From NCBI GenBank assembly GCA_009698045.1, contig WLRE01000066.1, positions 1 through 7,250 on the forward strand: a stretch of 7,250 bases of DNA, given 5' to 3'. Both the position numbers and the translations under genes were made by a program. The notes under the pieces were generated by a model, which worked only from the letters and a program-made list of their open reading frames with translations, had not been told where the DNA came from and ran no database searches. This document shows, piece after piece, positions 1 to 6,723 of this stretch (position 1 is its first letter; each line of letters starts with the position of its first letter). The stretch is from Actinomycetota bacterium (GTDB lineage Bacteria > Actinomycetota > Actinomycetes > Nanopelagicales > Nanopelagicaceae).

Positions 1-179
1 CACGCGCCAACGACGTTGTTCAAGGTCTCATTAAGGCAATCGAAGATTATGAAAACGCCGCGTCAAAAGCGGAAGCTGCTGGAAACTCCGCTAAGGCAAA
101 GGTCGCACGTGAAGCTGCCGAAGCTCGGAAAGCCTGGCTTGCAGAAGCTCAAAAGGGATTAGCCGACTTTAAAGCGTAG
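1..179 (+). CDS. C-terminal end of a DUF349-like protein (5' end outside window)
   Basis: An open plus-strand frame enters from the left edge (codons start at base 3) and ends at TAG 177-179, giving the last 58 residues of a protein. The segment is rich in Ala, Glu and Lys with no Pro, and looks like a long charged helix or coiled coil ending in AWLAEAQKGLADFKA. This resembles the Ala/Glu-rich tails of actinobacterial DUF349 proteins, and a DUF349 gene beside rel is a known actinobacterial arrangement; that neighbourhood is the main reason for the call. The diagnostic DUF349 repeats lie upstream of the window, so the family is inferred, and the molecular function of DUF349 proteins is not well established. 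No in-frame start is visible, so the gene begins outside. It converges on rel, with 6 bases between the two stops. That the frame is coding is fairly sure; the family is moderately sure. Confidence 0.65.
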   Translation, partial: RANDVVQGLIKAIEDYENAASKAEAAGNSAKAKVAREAAEARKAWLAEAQKGLADFKA

Positions 180-186
180 ATCGCTT
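172..186. repeat. Small perfect inverted repeat spanning both convergent stop codons
   Basis: AAGCG and CGCTT form 5-base arms around the 5-base centre TAGAT. The element contains the plus-strand TAG (177-179) and reaches the first base of the rel stop (186-188). The stem is short and no proper T-tract follows on either strand, so a bidirectional terminator is only a weak possibility; chance is just as likely. Confidence 0.3.
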
Positions 187-2360
187 CAATTATTTGTTGT
201 GCGATAGACGTCATAGACGCCTTCGATACTGCGAACCGCAGAGAGCACGGCATCTAAGTGAGTCGCATCAGCCATTTCGAAGGTGAACCTGGAGAAAGCG
301 GTCTGATCTTTCGCTGTACTGACTGAAGCATTCAATATATTCACGTGTTGGTCAGAGAGAGTTTTGGTCACATCCGATAGCAAGCGCGCGCGATCTAACG
401 CCTCGACTTGGATATTGACTAAAAAGAGGGTCTTAGCATTGCGATTCCAGTTAACTGCGACGATTCGATCAGGTTGGTTCAGAATCAAATCTGAGAGATT
501 GATGCAGTCTTTTCTGTGAACGGATACGCCACTCCCCTTAGTGATAAAACCGATGATTTCATCACCTGGTACCGGGGTGCAACATCGAGCAAGTTTCACC
601 ATAACTTCTCCAGCACCAATAACTTCCACGCCTGAGGTATTACGCGAAACGTTCTGAAAATTCACTGTTGGAAAATGAGATTCCAATTCATCTTCAATCA
701 CTGGACTATCTACACCAGTTGCGGCGACTAATTTCTCCACCACAGCTTGTGACGAGATATGACCATTACCGATCGCGGCATATAGTGATTCAATATCTGG
801 ATAGTGCAAGTCATGTGCGAGTTCGAGAATGGCTTGCCCAGCAAAAATCTTTGTAAGTGGCAGCCCCACCTTTCGCATCTGTCTGGCTAAAGATTCGCGG
901 CCGGCTTCAATTGCCTCCTCTTTGCGCTCTTTCGAGAACCAGGCCTTAATCTTTGAACGTGCACGTGGCGATTGCACGAAGTTAAGCCAGTCTCTACTTG
1001 GACCGGCGCCCTCGTGTTTATTGGTGACAATATCTATGACATCGCCATTGACGAGTACGGATTCAAGAGGAACGAGCTTGCCATTCACCTTGGCCCCAAC
1101 GCACTTATAGCCGACTTCGGTATGTACCGTGAATGCGAAATCGACTGGAGTGCTGCCGGCAGGCAATGCGATGACAGTTCCTTTAGGAGTGAAGACAAAG
1201 ACTTCAGGTGTGCGCAAGTCGTAACGAAGAGTGTCGAGAAAATCCCCTACATCTTCAGTCTCTTGTTGCCATTCATGTAATTGTTTAAGCCAAGCCATAT
1301 CCGGAGTGCCCGCTTTACTCTCTTCCGCATTCTTCAGCTTATATTTCCAGTGAGCTGCAATGCCGTATTCAGCTCTTGCGTGCATATCAAAAGTGCGGAT
1401 CTGAATCTCAACTGCTTTGCCGTTGGGTCCAATAACCGTTGTATGAAGGGATTGATATAGATTGAACTTTGGCATCGCGATGTAATCTTTAAATCGTCCG
1501 GGCACCGGACTCCATCGGGCATGGATCGATCCTAAAACTGCGTAACAATCGCGGACGTCATCCACAAGAATTCTTATACCAACAAGATCATAAATTTCAC
1601 TAAATTCGCGGCCACGAACAATCATCTTTTGATAGACCGAATACAAGTGCTTCTGACGACCAGAGACCTTTGCGGTAATCTTTTCAGCTGCTAAATCGCT
1701 TTGAATATCGGCAACAACTTCTTCAGTGAACTTTGTGCGCGATGGAGAACGTTCTTGCACTAACCGTTCAATCTCATCGTAAATTTTGGGCTCAACTGTT
1801 TTAAAGGAGATATCTTCCAATTCCCATTTAATTGCGCTCATGCCCAAACGATGCGCAAGCGGTGCATAAATATCGAGCGTCTCGCGCGCCTTGCGGGCAG
1901 CAGATTCTGGCGAAACGTATTGCCATGTTCGGGCATTGTGCAATCGATCAGCCAACTTGATAACAAGAACACGAATATCGCGAGACATCGCAATCACCAT
2001 TTTGCGCAATGTTTCAGCTTCTGCATCTGGACCATATGAGAGCTTGTCGAGTTTTGTAACTCCATCGACTAGTGCAGCGACTTCGACTCCAAAGTCCTTT
2101 CGTAATTGTTCAAGCGAGTAATTCGTATCTTCTACTGTGTCGTGCAAAATTGCTGCGATGATGGTTGCTTGATCAAGACCAATGTCAGCCAGGATTTCTG
2201 CTACGGCAATCGGATGCGTGATGTAGGGTTCCCCAGATTTGCGACTCTGTCCATCATGAGCTTTTTCTGCGATATCAAATGCGCGTTCGAGCTCTTCCAC
2301 ATCGACATGGGAATGGTGAGCAAGAACTTTGCTTACTAACGGCTCAAGCAGCGCTTTCAT
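186..2360 (-). CDS. rel: Bifunctional (p)ppGpp synthetase/hydrolase, long RelA/SpoT homologue (Rel)
   Basis: Cytosolic enzyme of the stringent response: it transfers pyrophosphate from ATP to GDP/GTP to make (p)ppGpp and also hydrolyses it. The 724 residues are a normal full length. The N-terminal HD hydrolase (about 25-170) keeps RKSG 40-43, H49, H73-D74, E77-D78 and D138. The synthetase domain (about 230-340) has YDLVGIRI near 257, RFKD 289-292 (the RxKD signature of bifunctional enzymes rather than the ExDD of RelA-only synthetases), YQSLHT and EIQIRT with E318 as the expected catalytic Glu. TGS follows (about 386-446, conserved H413), then a helical region, a zinc-finger-type segment (C593, C594, H615, C619) and a C-terminal ACT/RRM domain (about 643-722). 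All match the known family layout, so both activities are predicted. An in-frame TAG 12 bases upstream of ATG 2358-2360 rules out a longer N-terminus. It lies 36 bases after secF; apt, often found here in actinobacteria, is absent. Confidence 0.97.
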   Translation of the reverse strand: MKALLEPLVSKVLAHHSHVDVEELERAFDIAEKAHDGQSRKSGEPYITHPIAVAEILADIGLDQATIIAAILHDTVEDTNYSLEQLRKDFGVEVAALVDGVTKLDKLSYGPDAEAETLRKMVIAMSRDIRVLVIKLADRLHNARTWQYVSPESAARKARETLDIYAPLAHRLGMSAIKWELEDISFKTVEPKIYDEIERLVQERSPSRTKFTEEVVADIQSDLAAEKITAKVSGRQKHLYSVYQKMIVRGREFSEIYDLVGIRILVDDVRDCYAVLGSIHARWSPVPGRFKDYIAMPKFNLYQSLHTTVIGPNGKAVEIQIRTFDMHARAEYGIAAHWKYKLKNAEESKAGTPDMAWLKQLHEWQQETEDVGDFLDTLRYDLRTPEVFVFTPKGTVIALPAGSTPVDFAFTVHTEVGYKCVGAKVNGKLVPLESVLVNGDVIDIVTNKHEGAGPSRDWLNFVQSPRARSKIKAWFSKERKEEAIEAGRESLARQMRKVGLPLTKIFAGQAILELAHDLHYPDIESLYAAIGNGHISSQAVVEKLVAATGVDSPVIEDELESHFPTVNFQNVSRNTSGVEVIGAGEVMVKLARCCTPVPGDEIIGFITKGSGVSVHRKDCINLSDLILNQPDRIVAVNWNRNAKTLFLVNIQVEALDRARLLSDVTKTLSDQHVNILNASVSTAKDQTAFSRFTFEMADATHLDAVLSAVRSIEGVYDVYRTTNN

Positions 2361-2396
2361 GCTCCTAGGCTACCTCTGCTGTGAAAAGGTCTCCTA
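2361..2396 (-). other. secF-rel spacer, the longest gap in the cluster
   Basis: This 36-base gap is the largest intergenic space in the window and the place where actinobacteria often carry apt. On the minus strand it holds a second TAG directly after the secF stop, an AGAGG 12 bases before the rel ATG (a distant possible Shine-Dalgarno), and an AGGAG ending 1 base before the ATG, too close for normal use. I see no terminator hairpin and no convincing promoter in it. Confidence 0.5.
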
Positions 2397-3482
2397 CTAG
2401 CGGCGTTTGCGTTTAGGTTGATTGCGAGGACCACGAGGACGGTCGTCCTTTTCAATCTTTGTTGCAACAGAAGCACCAGTAAGGCTTGCTTGCGCAGCAC
2501 TGACTTCAACCGGTGTGAGTCCGCCTCTCGCATTCACGCGCTTTGCAAGAGCTTTCATGGCAGGTTCGCGTTCGCGAAGAACTGCCAAGATTGGAGTTGC
2601 TATAAATATTGAGGAGTAAGTTCCAACTGCTAATCCGATAAAGAGCGCGAGCGAGAGATCCTTGAGCGTTCCTGCGCCAAGTAGACCTGCTCCTACAAAG
2701 AGGATTGAAGCTACGGGTAGTAGAGCGATGAGTGAGGTGTTGAACGAACGCACCAGCGTCTGGTTGACGGCAAGGTTTGCGGCCTGTGAATAGGTCAACT
2801 TTCCAACGCTCGTCACCGATTTAGTGTTCTCGCGTACCTTATCGAACACAACTACGGTGTCATATAAGGAATATCCGAGAATGGTGAGGAAGCCAATTAC
2901 CGTTGCCGGCGTAACATCAAATCCAACTAGCGCGTATATGCCCACCGTGATGAATACGTCGTGGATAACCGCAACAATCGCTGCTAGGGCCATCTTTGGC
3001 TCAAAGGCCATAGCCAAGTAGATCATTACGACAATCAGGAACCCGAATAAACCATAGAGCGCCTTGCGCGTAATTTCTTTACCCCATGAGGGTCCGATGC
3101 TCTGCGTATCAATATTGTTGATATCTACATTGAATTTTGCGGCAAGTGCATTTTGAACTTCATTGGATTGCGCATTTGAAAGAGAACCGGTCTGCACTCG
3201 GATCTTATCCGTGCCGATTTTCTGGATAACGGTTTCACCTGAATAACCAGATGCCGCTACCGCAGATTCTGCATCTGCTACTGATGGATTATTTGTCGTC
3301 ACCATGTACGACGAACCACCTTTGAATTCAATGCCTAGCTTAAGTCCTTGAATACCAAGAGCCCCCGCTGAGAGAATCAGAAATAGAGCTGAGACTGCGT
3401 ACCAAGTTTTGCGACGACCAATAAAATCGAACGAAGTTTCACCGCGGTATAGACGGCCACCGATTCCAGATAAACGACTCAT
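2397..3482 (-). CDS. secF: Protein-export membrane protein SecF
   Basis: Integral membrane subunit that pairs with SecD and uses the proton motive force to pull preproteins out of the SecYEG channel after SecA-driven translocation. The 361 residues show the standard plan: TM1 about 26-46, an extracytoplasmic region about 50-135 beginning with the LGIEFKGG motif (49-56), then five TM segments (about 140-160, 165-187, 191-212, 247-268, 275-300). The signature YSLYDTVVVFDKVRENT at 204-220 contains D208, and NQTLVRSFNTS at 240-250 contains R245; these match the Asp and Arg implicated in proton transport in the SecDF family. The cytoplasmic tail (about 300-361) ends in a very basic stretch, KRKRR. 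The start at ATG 3480-3482 is fixed by a strong Shine-Dalgarno sequence 8 bases upstream, inside the end of secD. The stop is a tandem TAG TAG. SecD and SecF are separate genes, not fused. Confidence 0.97.
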   Translation of the reverse strand: MSRLSGIGGRLYRGETSFDFIGRRKTWYAVSALFLILSAGALGIQGLKLGIEFKGGSSYMVTTNNPSVADAESAVAASGYSGETVIQKIGTDKIRVQTGSLSNAQSNEVQNALAAKFNVDINNIDTQSIGPSWGKEITRKALYGLFGFLIVVMIYLAMAFEPKMALAAIVAVIHDVFITVGIYALVGFDVTPATVIGFLTILGYSLYDTVVVFDKVRENTKSVTSVGKLTYSQAANLAVNQTLVRSFNTSLIALLPVASILFVGAGLLGAGTLKDLSLALFIGLAVGTYSSIFIATPILAVLREREPAMKALAKRVNARGGLTPVEVSAAQASLTGASVATKIEKDDRPRGPRNQPKRKRR

Positions 3483-3485
3483 GGC

Positions 3486-5048
3486 TTATGCCTCCTTTGA
3501 AGCAGATTGAGTTGAGGCTGATGGTGCGATGCCAAGACTCTTTGATGAGAATCCTGATAGCGCGCGACCTTCGGCATAGAACGGGATTCGAGCCAATAGC
3601 GTCACCAACGGTTTGGTGAAGAAGAAAACTACGAAGAGATCCACAATTGTGGTCAGACCTAAAGTAAATGCGAATCCTCTAACTCCGCCAACTGCGAAGA
3701 AGTAGAGAACGATAGATGCAATCAACGAGACGCTGTCGGCAACGATAACGGTATGTCTAGCTCGTGCCCATCCGGTTTCGACTGCAGTTCGCAATGAGCG
3801 ACCATCTCGGACCTCATCACGCAAACGCTCGAAATAGACAATAAACGAGTCTGCCGTGATTCCGATCGCCACAATTGCGCCAGCGATACCTGCCAGAGTT
3901 AAAGTGAAACCAATCCATTTACCGAGCAGGAGGAATGCGAGCACAACGATTGCCGCAGCAACAAGAAGTGATCCCACTGAGACCAACCCAAGACCCTTGT
4001 AATAAATCATCGAATAGAGAATCACCAAGAGCAGACCTAACGCACCAGCAAGAAGTCCGGCATGTAGCTGACTTGCGCCAAGAGTTGGCGATACTTGCTG
4101 AACCTCGCCTCGGTCAAAGGCAAGCGGCAAAGCTCCGTACTTAAGAACGTTGGCCAGATCGCTGGCTTCTACCTGCGTGAAACTTCCAGTGATTTGAGCG
4201 CTACCAGAATTAATCGCCTCGTTGATGCGCGGAGCTGAAACTACTAGTCCGTCGAGAACAATCGCAGCTTGATTCTGTGGTGAGGCAAGACCAGTAACAC
4301 GTGTGGTCATCTCTCCGAATTTCTTCGTACCTTCACCATTAAAGTCGAGCATTACATACCAACCTGATGCACCTTGCTGGTCGATTGCAGCAGAGGCTTT
4401 AGAAACCTGGTTTCCTAATACTTCGGCTGGCGCGAGAATATATTTTGAGATGCCATCACGACTGCAAGAAACTATCGCAGCATCAGGAGTATCCCCACCG
4501 CCACCTTGGCGATTCTCTGGCAGTGAACAGTCGAGCGCTGCATAAGCCGAGTTGAGAGCTGGTGTTATGCCAGCAGGCAATGTGGAAGGCGCAGCTGTCT
4601 TTGTGTCGACAGCGGAGAGAAGTGAACCTGCGTTACCAGCACCTTCGGCTAAAACCTGGCGGAAACGAAGTTCAGCAGTCTGTCCAACAAGTTCCACAAT
4701 TCTGCGACCAGTCTCGCCTGGAACCGAAATAATAATCTGACGATTTGCACCGGTACCTTGAGCCGATACTTCAGACTCTGCAACACCTAGCGAGTTAACT
4801 CGCTGACGAATGATTCCGACTGCCTGATCAATAGCAGCGCTTGTAACTTTGCCGCCGTCACTAACTCGCGGCTGCAAGGTGACGCTAGTGCCGCCACGAA
4901 GGTCGAGACCAAGTTTGAAACTTGTCGCTCCTTGCACCAGGGCTAGCGCGCCAAAGGCGACTATCGATATAAGAAGAATGGCCAGGGTTCGCGCTGGGCG
5001 ACCTGGGGCCTTTACAGACCTCGCTGATTTTGAATTATTGGCAGACAT
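3486..5048 (-). CDS. secD: Protein translocase subunit SecD
   Basis: Partner of SecF in the SecDF complex of the cytoplasmic membrane, supporting late steps of Sec export. The 520 residues comprise TM1 (about 21-40), a large extracytoplasmic domain opening with FKLGLDLRGGTS (44-55) and containing VSAPRINEAINSGSAQITG (270-288), then five TM segments between about 328 and 486. The signature ITADSFIVYFERLRDE (397-412) holds D400, the conserved intramembrane acidic residue. The ADSF form, instead of the proteobacterial VDAN, is the version I associate with actinobacteria. The extracytoplasmic domain has a Gly-rich loop (182-185) between C174 and C195, the only two Cys seen there, which might form a disulfide (inference). 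ATG 5046-5048 is bounded by an in-frame TAA 18 bases upstream, so the start is secure although no Shine-Dalgarno is visible. It starts 11 bases after ruvB; yajC, usual at this spot in many actinobacteria, is missing. Confidence 0.97.
   Translation of the reverse strand: MSANNSKSARSVKAPGRPARTLAILLISIVAFGALALVQGATSFKLGLDLRGGTSVTLQPRVSDGGKVTSAAIDQAVGIIRQRVNSLGVAESEVSAQGTGANRQIIISVPGETGRRIVELVGQTAELRFRQVLAEGAGNAGSLLSAVDTKTAAPSTLPAGITPALNSAYAALDCSLPENRQGGGGDTPDAAIVSCSRDGISKYILAPAEVLGNQVSKASAAIDQQGASGWYVMLDFNGEGTKKFGEMTTRVTGLASPQNQAAIVLDGLVVSAPRINEAINSGSAQITGSFTQVEASDLANVLKYGALPLAFDRGEVQQVSPTLGASQLHAGLLAGALGLLLVILYSMIYYKGLGLVSVGSLLVAAAIVVLAFLLLGKWIGFTLTLAGIAGAIVAIGITADSFIVYFERLRDEVRDGRSLRTAVETGWARARHTVIVADSVSLIASIVLYFFAVGGVRGFAFTLGLTTIVDLFVVFFFTKPLVTLLARIPFYAEGRALSGFSSKSLGIAPSASTQSASKEA
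3491..3498 (-). promoter_or_regulatory. Strong ribosome binding site for secF
   Basis: On the minus strand the sequence AAAGGAGG lies 8 bases before the secF ATG. It is a near-perfect match to the anti-Shine-Dalgarno sequence and overlaps the last codons of secD (Lys-Glu-Ala), followed by the secD TAA and 3 spacer bases. It fixes the secF start. It is the strongest ribosome site visible in the window. Confidence 0.9.
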
Positions 5049-5059
5049 GAGGCGTAAGT

Positions 5060-6121
5060 CTAGGCATTAGATGAGGGTGTGTCGAAAAGACCGCCAGGCT
5101 CGAAATCCATCCCTTTGACCACGCTCTCAGGAATTTCAACTCCTAGGTGGGTATAGCCCAGAGCGGTCAAAGTTCGTCCGCGAGGTGACCTCGAGAGGTA
5201 ACCCATTCTTACCAAGAAGGGTTCGGCCAGGGATTCGATGGTCTCGGCTTCTTCTCCGATTGCCATTGCCAGAGTTGTCAGCCCGACGGGCCCTCCGCTA
5301 AATCTATGCGCAAGGGCAGCGAGAACGGCCTGATCTAATCTATCCAAACCTTTCGGGTCAACTTCATACATCTTCAACGCGGCATTCGCTTCGTTGAGGC
5401 CTACTACCCCTTTGTTATGAACTTGTGCAAAATCTCGAACTCGTCGAAGCAGGCGGTTAGCTACTCGAGGGGTGCCGCGCGAACGCGAACCGATCTCGCA
5501 AATCGCATCCTCTGAAATCGTGATCCCCAGCAAACCAGCACTTCGCCGAACAATCGTTGCTAAATCGCTATCTTCGTAAAAATCTAATTGCGCAGTAAAT
5601 CCAAATCGATCTCGAAGTGGGCTGGGCAAGAGACCCGCACGCGTTGTCGCCCCTACGAGAGTGAAATGCGGAAGCTGTAGTGGAATGGAGGTAGCGCCCG
5701 CACCCTTACCAACAATGAGGTCCACTCGAAAATCTTCCATTGCCATATAGAGAAGTTCTTCGGCGGGGCGAGACATGCGATGAATCTCGTCAAGAAAGAG
5801 AATTTCACCTTCAACCAGCGTGCTTAAAATTGATGCTAAGTCCCCCGCATGTTGAATTGCCGGACCGCTAGTGATTCGAATTGGTGCATTCATTTCGCTT
5901 GCAATGATCATTGCAAGAGTTGTTTTACCCAATCCTGGTGGGCCCGAAAGAAGTACGTGATCGGCCGGTGCGTGCCTGGAACGGGCAGCGGCGAGAAGGA
6001 GATCTAATTGATCAGCGACCCTCTTCTGTCCGACAAAACTTTGTAATGAGGTTGGGCGAAGTGCAAGCTCTAGTGCGCCCTCTTCTTCAGAGGCGGTGAG
6101 TGAAGTTATTTCGTGCTCCAT
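5060..6121 (-). CDS. ruvB: Holliday junction branch-migration DNA helicase RuvB
   Basis: AAA+ motor that forms hexameric rings on DNA arms flanking a RuvA-bound Holliday junction and drives ATP-dependent branch migration in homologous recombination and fork repair. The 353 residues are a normal length. Visible elements are LRPTSLQSFVGQ (21-32, the usual LRP..L..F.GQ opening), Walker A GPPGLGKTT (60-68), Walker B ILFLDEIHRM (107-116, D111-E112), sensor-1 region GATTRAG (157-163), SPLRDRFG with the arginine-finger region (167-174), and the sensor-2 region RGTPRVANRLLRRVRD (215-230). The winged-helix DNA-binding domain spans about 258-335, with GGPVGL (276-281) and RSPRGR (311-316). The start ATG 6119-6121 shares one base with the ruvA stop (TAATG), and there is only a weak AGG as a ribosome site, so translation is probably coupled to ruvA. 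No key residue is missing. Confidence 0.98.
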   Translation of the reverse strand: MEHEITSLTASEEEGALELALRPTSLQSFVGQKRVADQLDLLLAAARSRHAPADHVLLSGPPGLGKTTLAMIIASEMNAPIRITSGPAIQHAGDLASILSTLVEGEILFLDEIHRMSRPAEELLYMAMEDFRVDLIVGKGAGATSIPLQLPHFTLVGATTRAGLLPSPLRDRFGFTAQLDFYEDSDLATIVRRSAGLLGITISEDAICEIGSRSRGTPRVANRLLRRVRDFAQVHNKGVVGLNEANAALKMYEVDPKGLDRLDQAVLAALAHRFSGGPVGLTTLAMAIGEEAETIESLAEPFLVRMGYLSRSPRGRTLTALGYTHLGVEIPESVVKGMDFEPGGLFDTPSSNA

Positions 6122-6723
6122 TAGGACCGGCCTAATTGTTGCAAAGCTAACTTGAGTAGTTCAGCAACTGGTTGCGCCGATACCTGGGCGCCAAACTCGC
6201 TCGCCACCACATCTATCGCCTTATCGCTCTCCCGCTGTGAATAACCGAGGTTAATGAGTGCTTCGGTGATAGAAGCGCGCCAAAGTTGAGCTGCTGGAGC
6301 GTGCGAATGAGATGTTGAACCAACTTTTTCTTTAAGTTCCAGAATCAAACGTTGCACACCTTTCTTTCCTAATCCAGGTATGCGTTCAAGTGCGAGGTTA
6401 TCCCCACTAGCAATTGCCGTCGATAACTCAACTTCATTCATCATGGAGAGCGCGGACTGGGCAACTTTCGGGCCAATTCCAGAAACTGTCTGAAGCAATT
6501 CAAAGAAATCGCGTGCGTGTGAGCTCTCAAATCCATACAAGGTTAGCGCATCCTCGCGAACGACCAGGGTGGTGGCAAGTTCAGCGTTTTTTCCGAGAAC
6601 TAGGGTGGCAGCAAGCGAACTAGGAACATGCACAAGCATGCCAATTCCGCCCGTTGATCCAACTTCAATTACAACGCTGGTGAGCGATATCTGTTTTACA
6701 GTTCCACTAATAGAGGCAATCAT
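6121..6723 (-). CDS. ruvA: Holliday junction DNA-binding protein RuvA
   Basis: Tetrameric protein that binds the four-way Holliday junction, holds it open and square-planar, and loads RuvB. The 200 residues match the family length. Domain I is an OB fold (about 1-62) starting MIASISGTV, with the acidic-pin region REDA at 56-59, which separates strands at the crossover. Domain II holds two helix-hairpin-helix motifs, SGIGPKVAQ (81-89) and PGLGKKGVQ (116-124). After a short flexible linker, domain III (about 147-198) is the RuvB-binding part. An in-frame ATG farther upstream (6808-6810) would add 29 residues lying entirely over ruvC. I reject it because family members begin at MIAS and a good Shine-Dalgarno lies 7 bases before ATG 6721-6723. 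That ATG overlaps the ruvC stop as ATGA, implying coupled translation. The stop TAA overlaps the ruvB start. Confidence 0.97.
   Translation of the reverse strand: MIASISGTVKQISLTSVVIEVGSTGGIGMLVHVPSSLAATLVLGKNAELATTLVVREDALTLYGFESSHARDFFELLQTVSGIGPKVAQSALSMMNEVELSTAIASGDNLALERIPGLGKKGVQRLILELKEKVGSTSHSHAPAAQLWRASITEALINLGYSQRESDKAIDVVASEFGAQVSAQPVAELLKLALQQLGRS

Noticed and set aside
172..186. Intrinsic terminator between the DUF349-like gene and rel
   Set aside because: The stem is only 5 base pairs with no following T-tract on either strand, so it is reported as a small inverted repeat and not called a terminator.
206..221. Short direct repeat (ATAGACG twice) near the rel 3' end
   Set aside because: It only encodes a repeated Val-Tyr pattern in the conserved Rel C-terminus and is too short to indicate a repeat element.
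972..1280. 102-residue plus-strand open frame opposite rel
   Set aside because: It lies inside the conserved Rel synthetase and TGS coding region, shows no recognisable motif, and is best explained as an antisense shadow frame.
4303..4545. 80-residue plus-strand open frame opposite secD
   Set aside because: It is antisense to conserved SecD coding sequence, with no family resemblance and no ribosome site that stands out.
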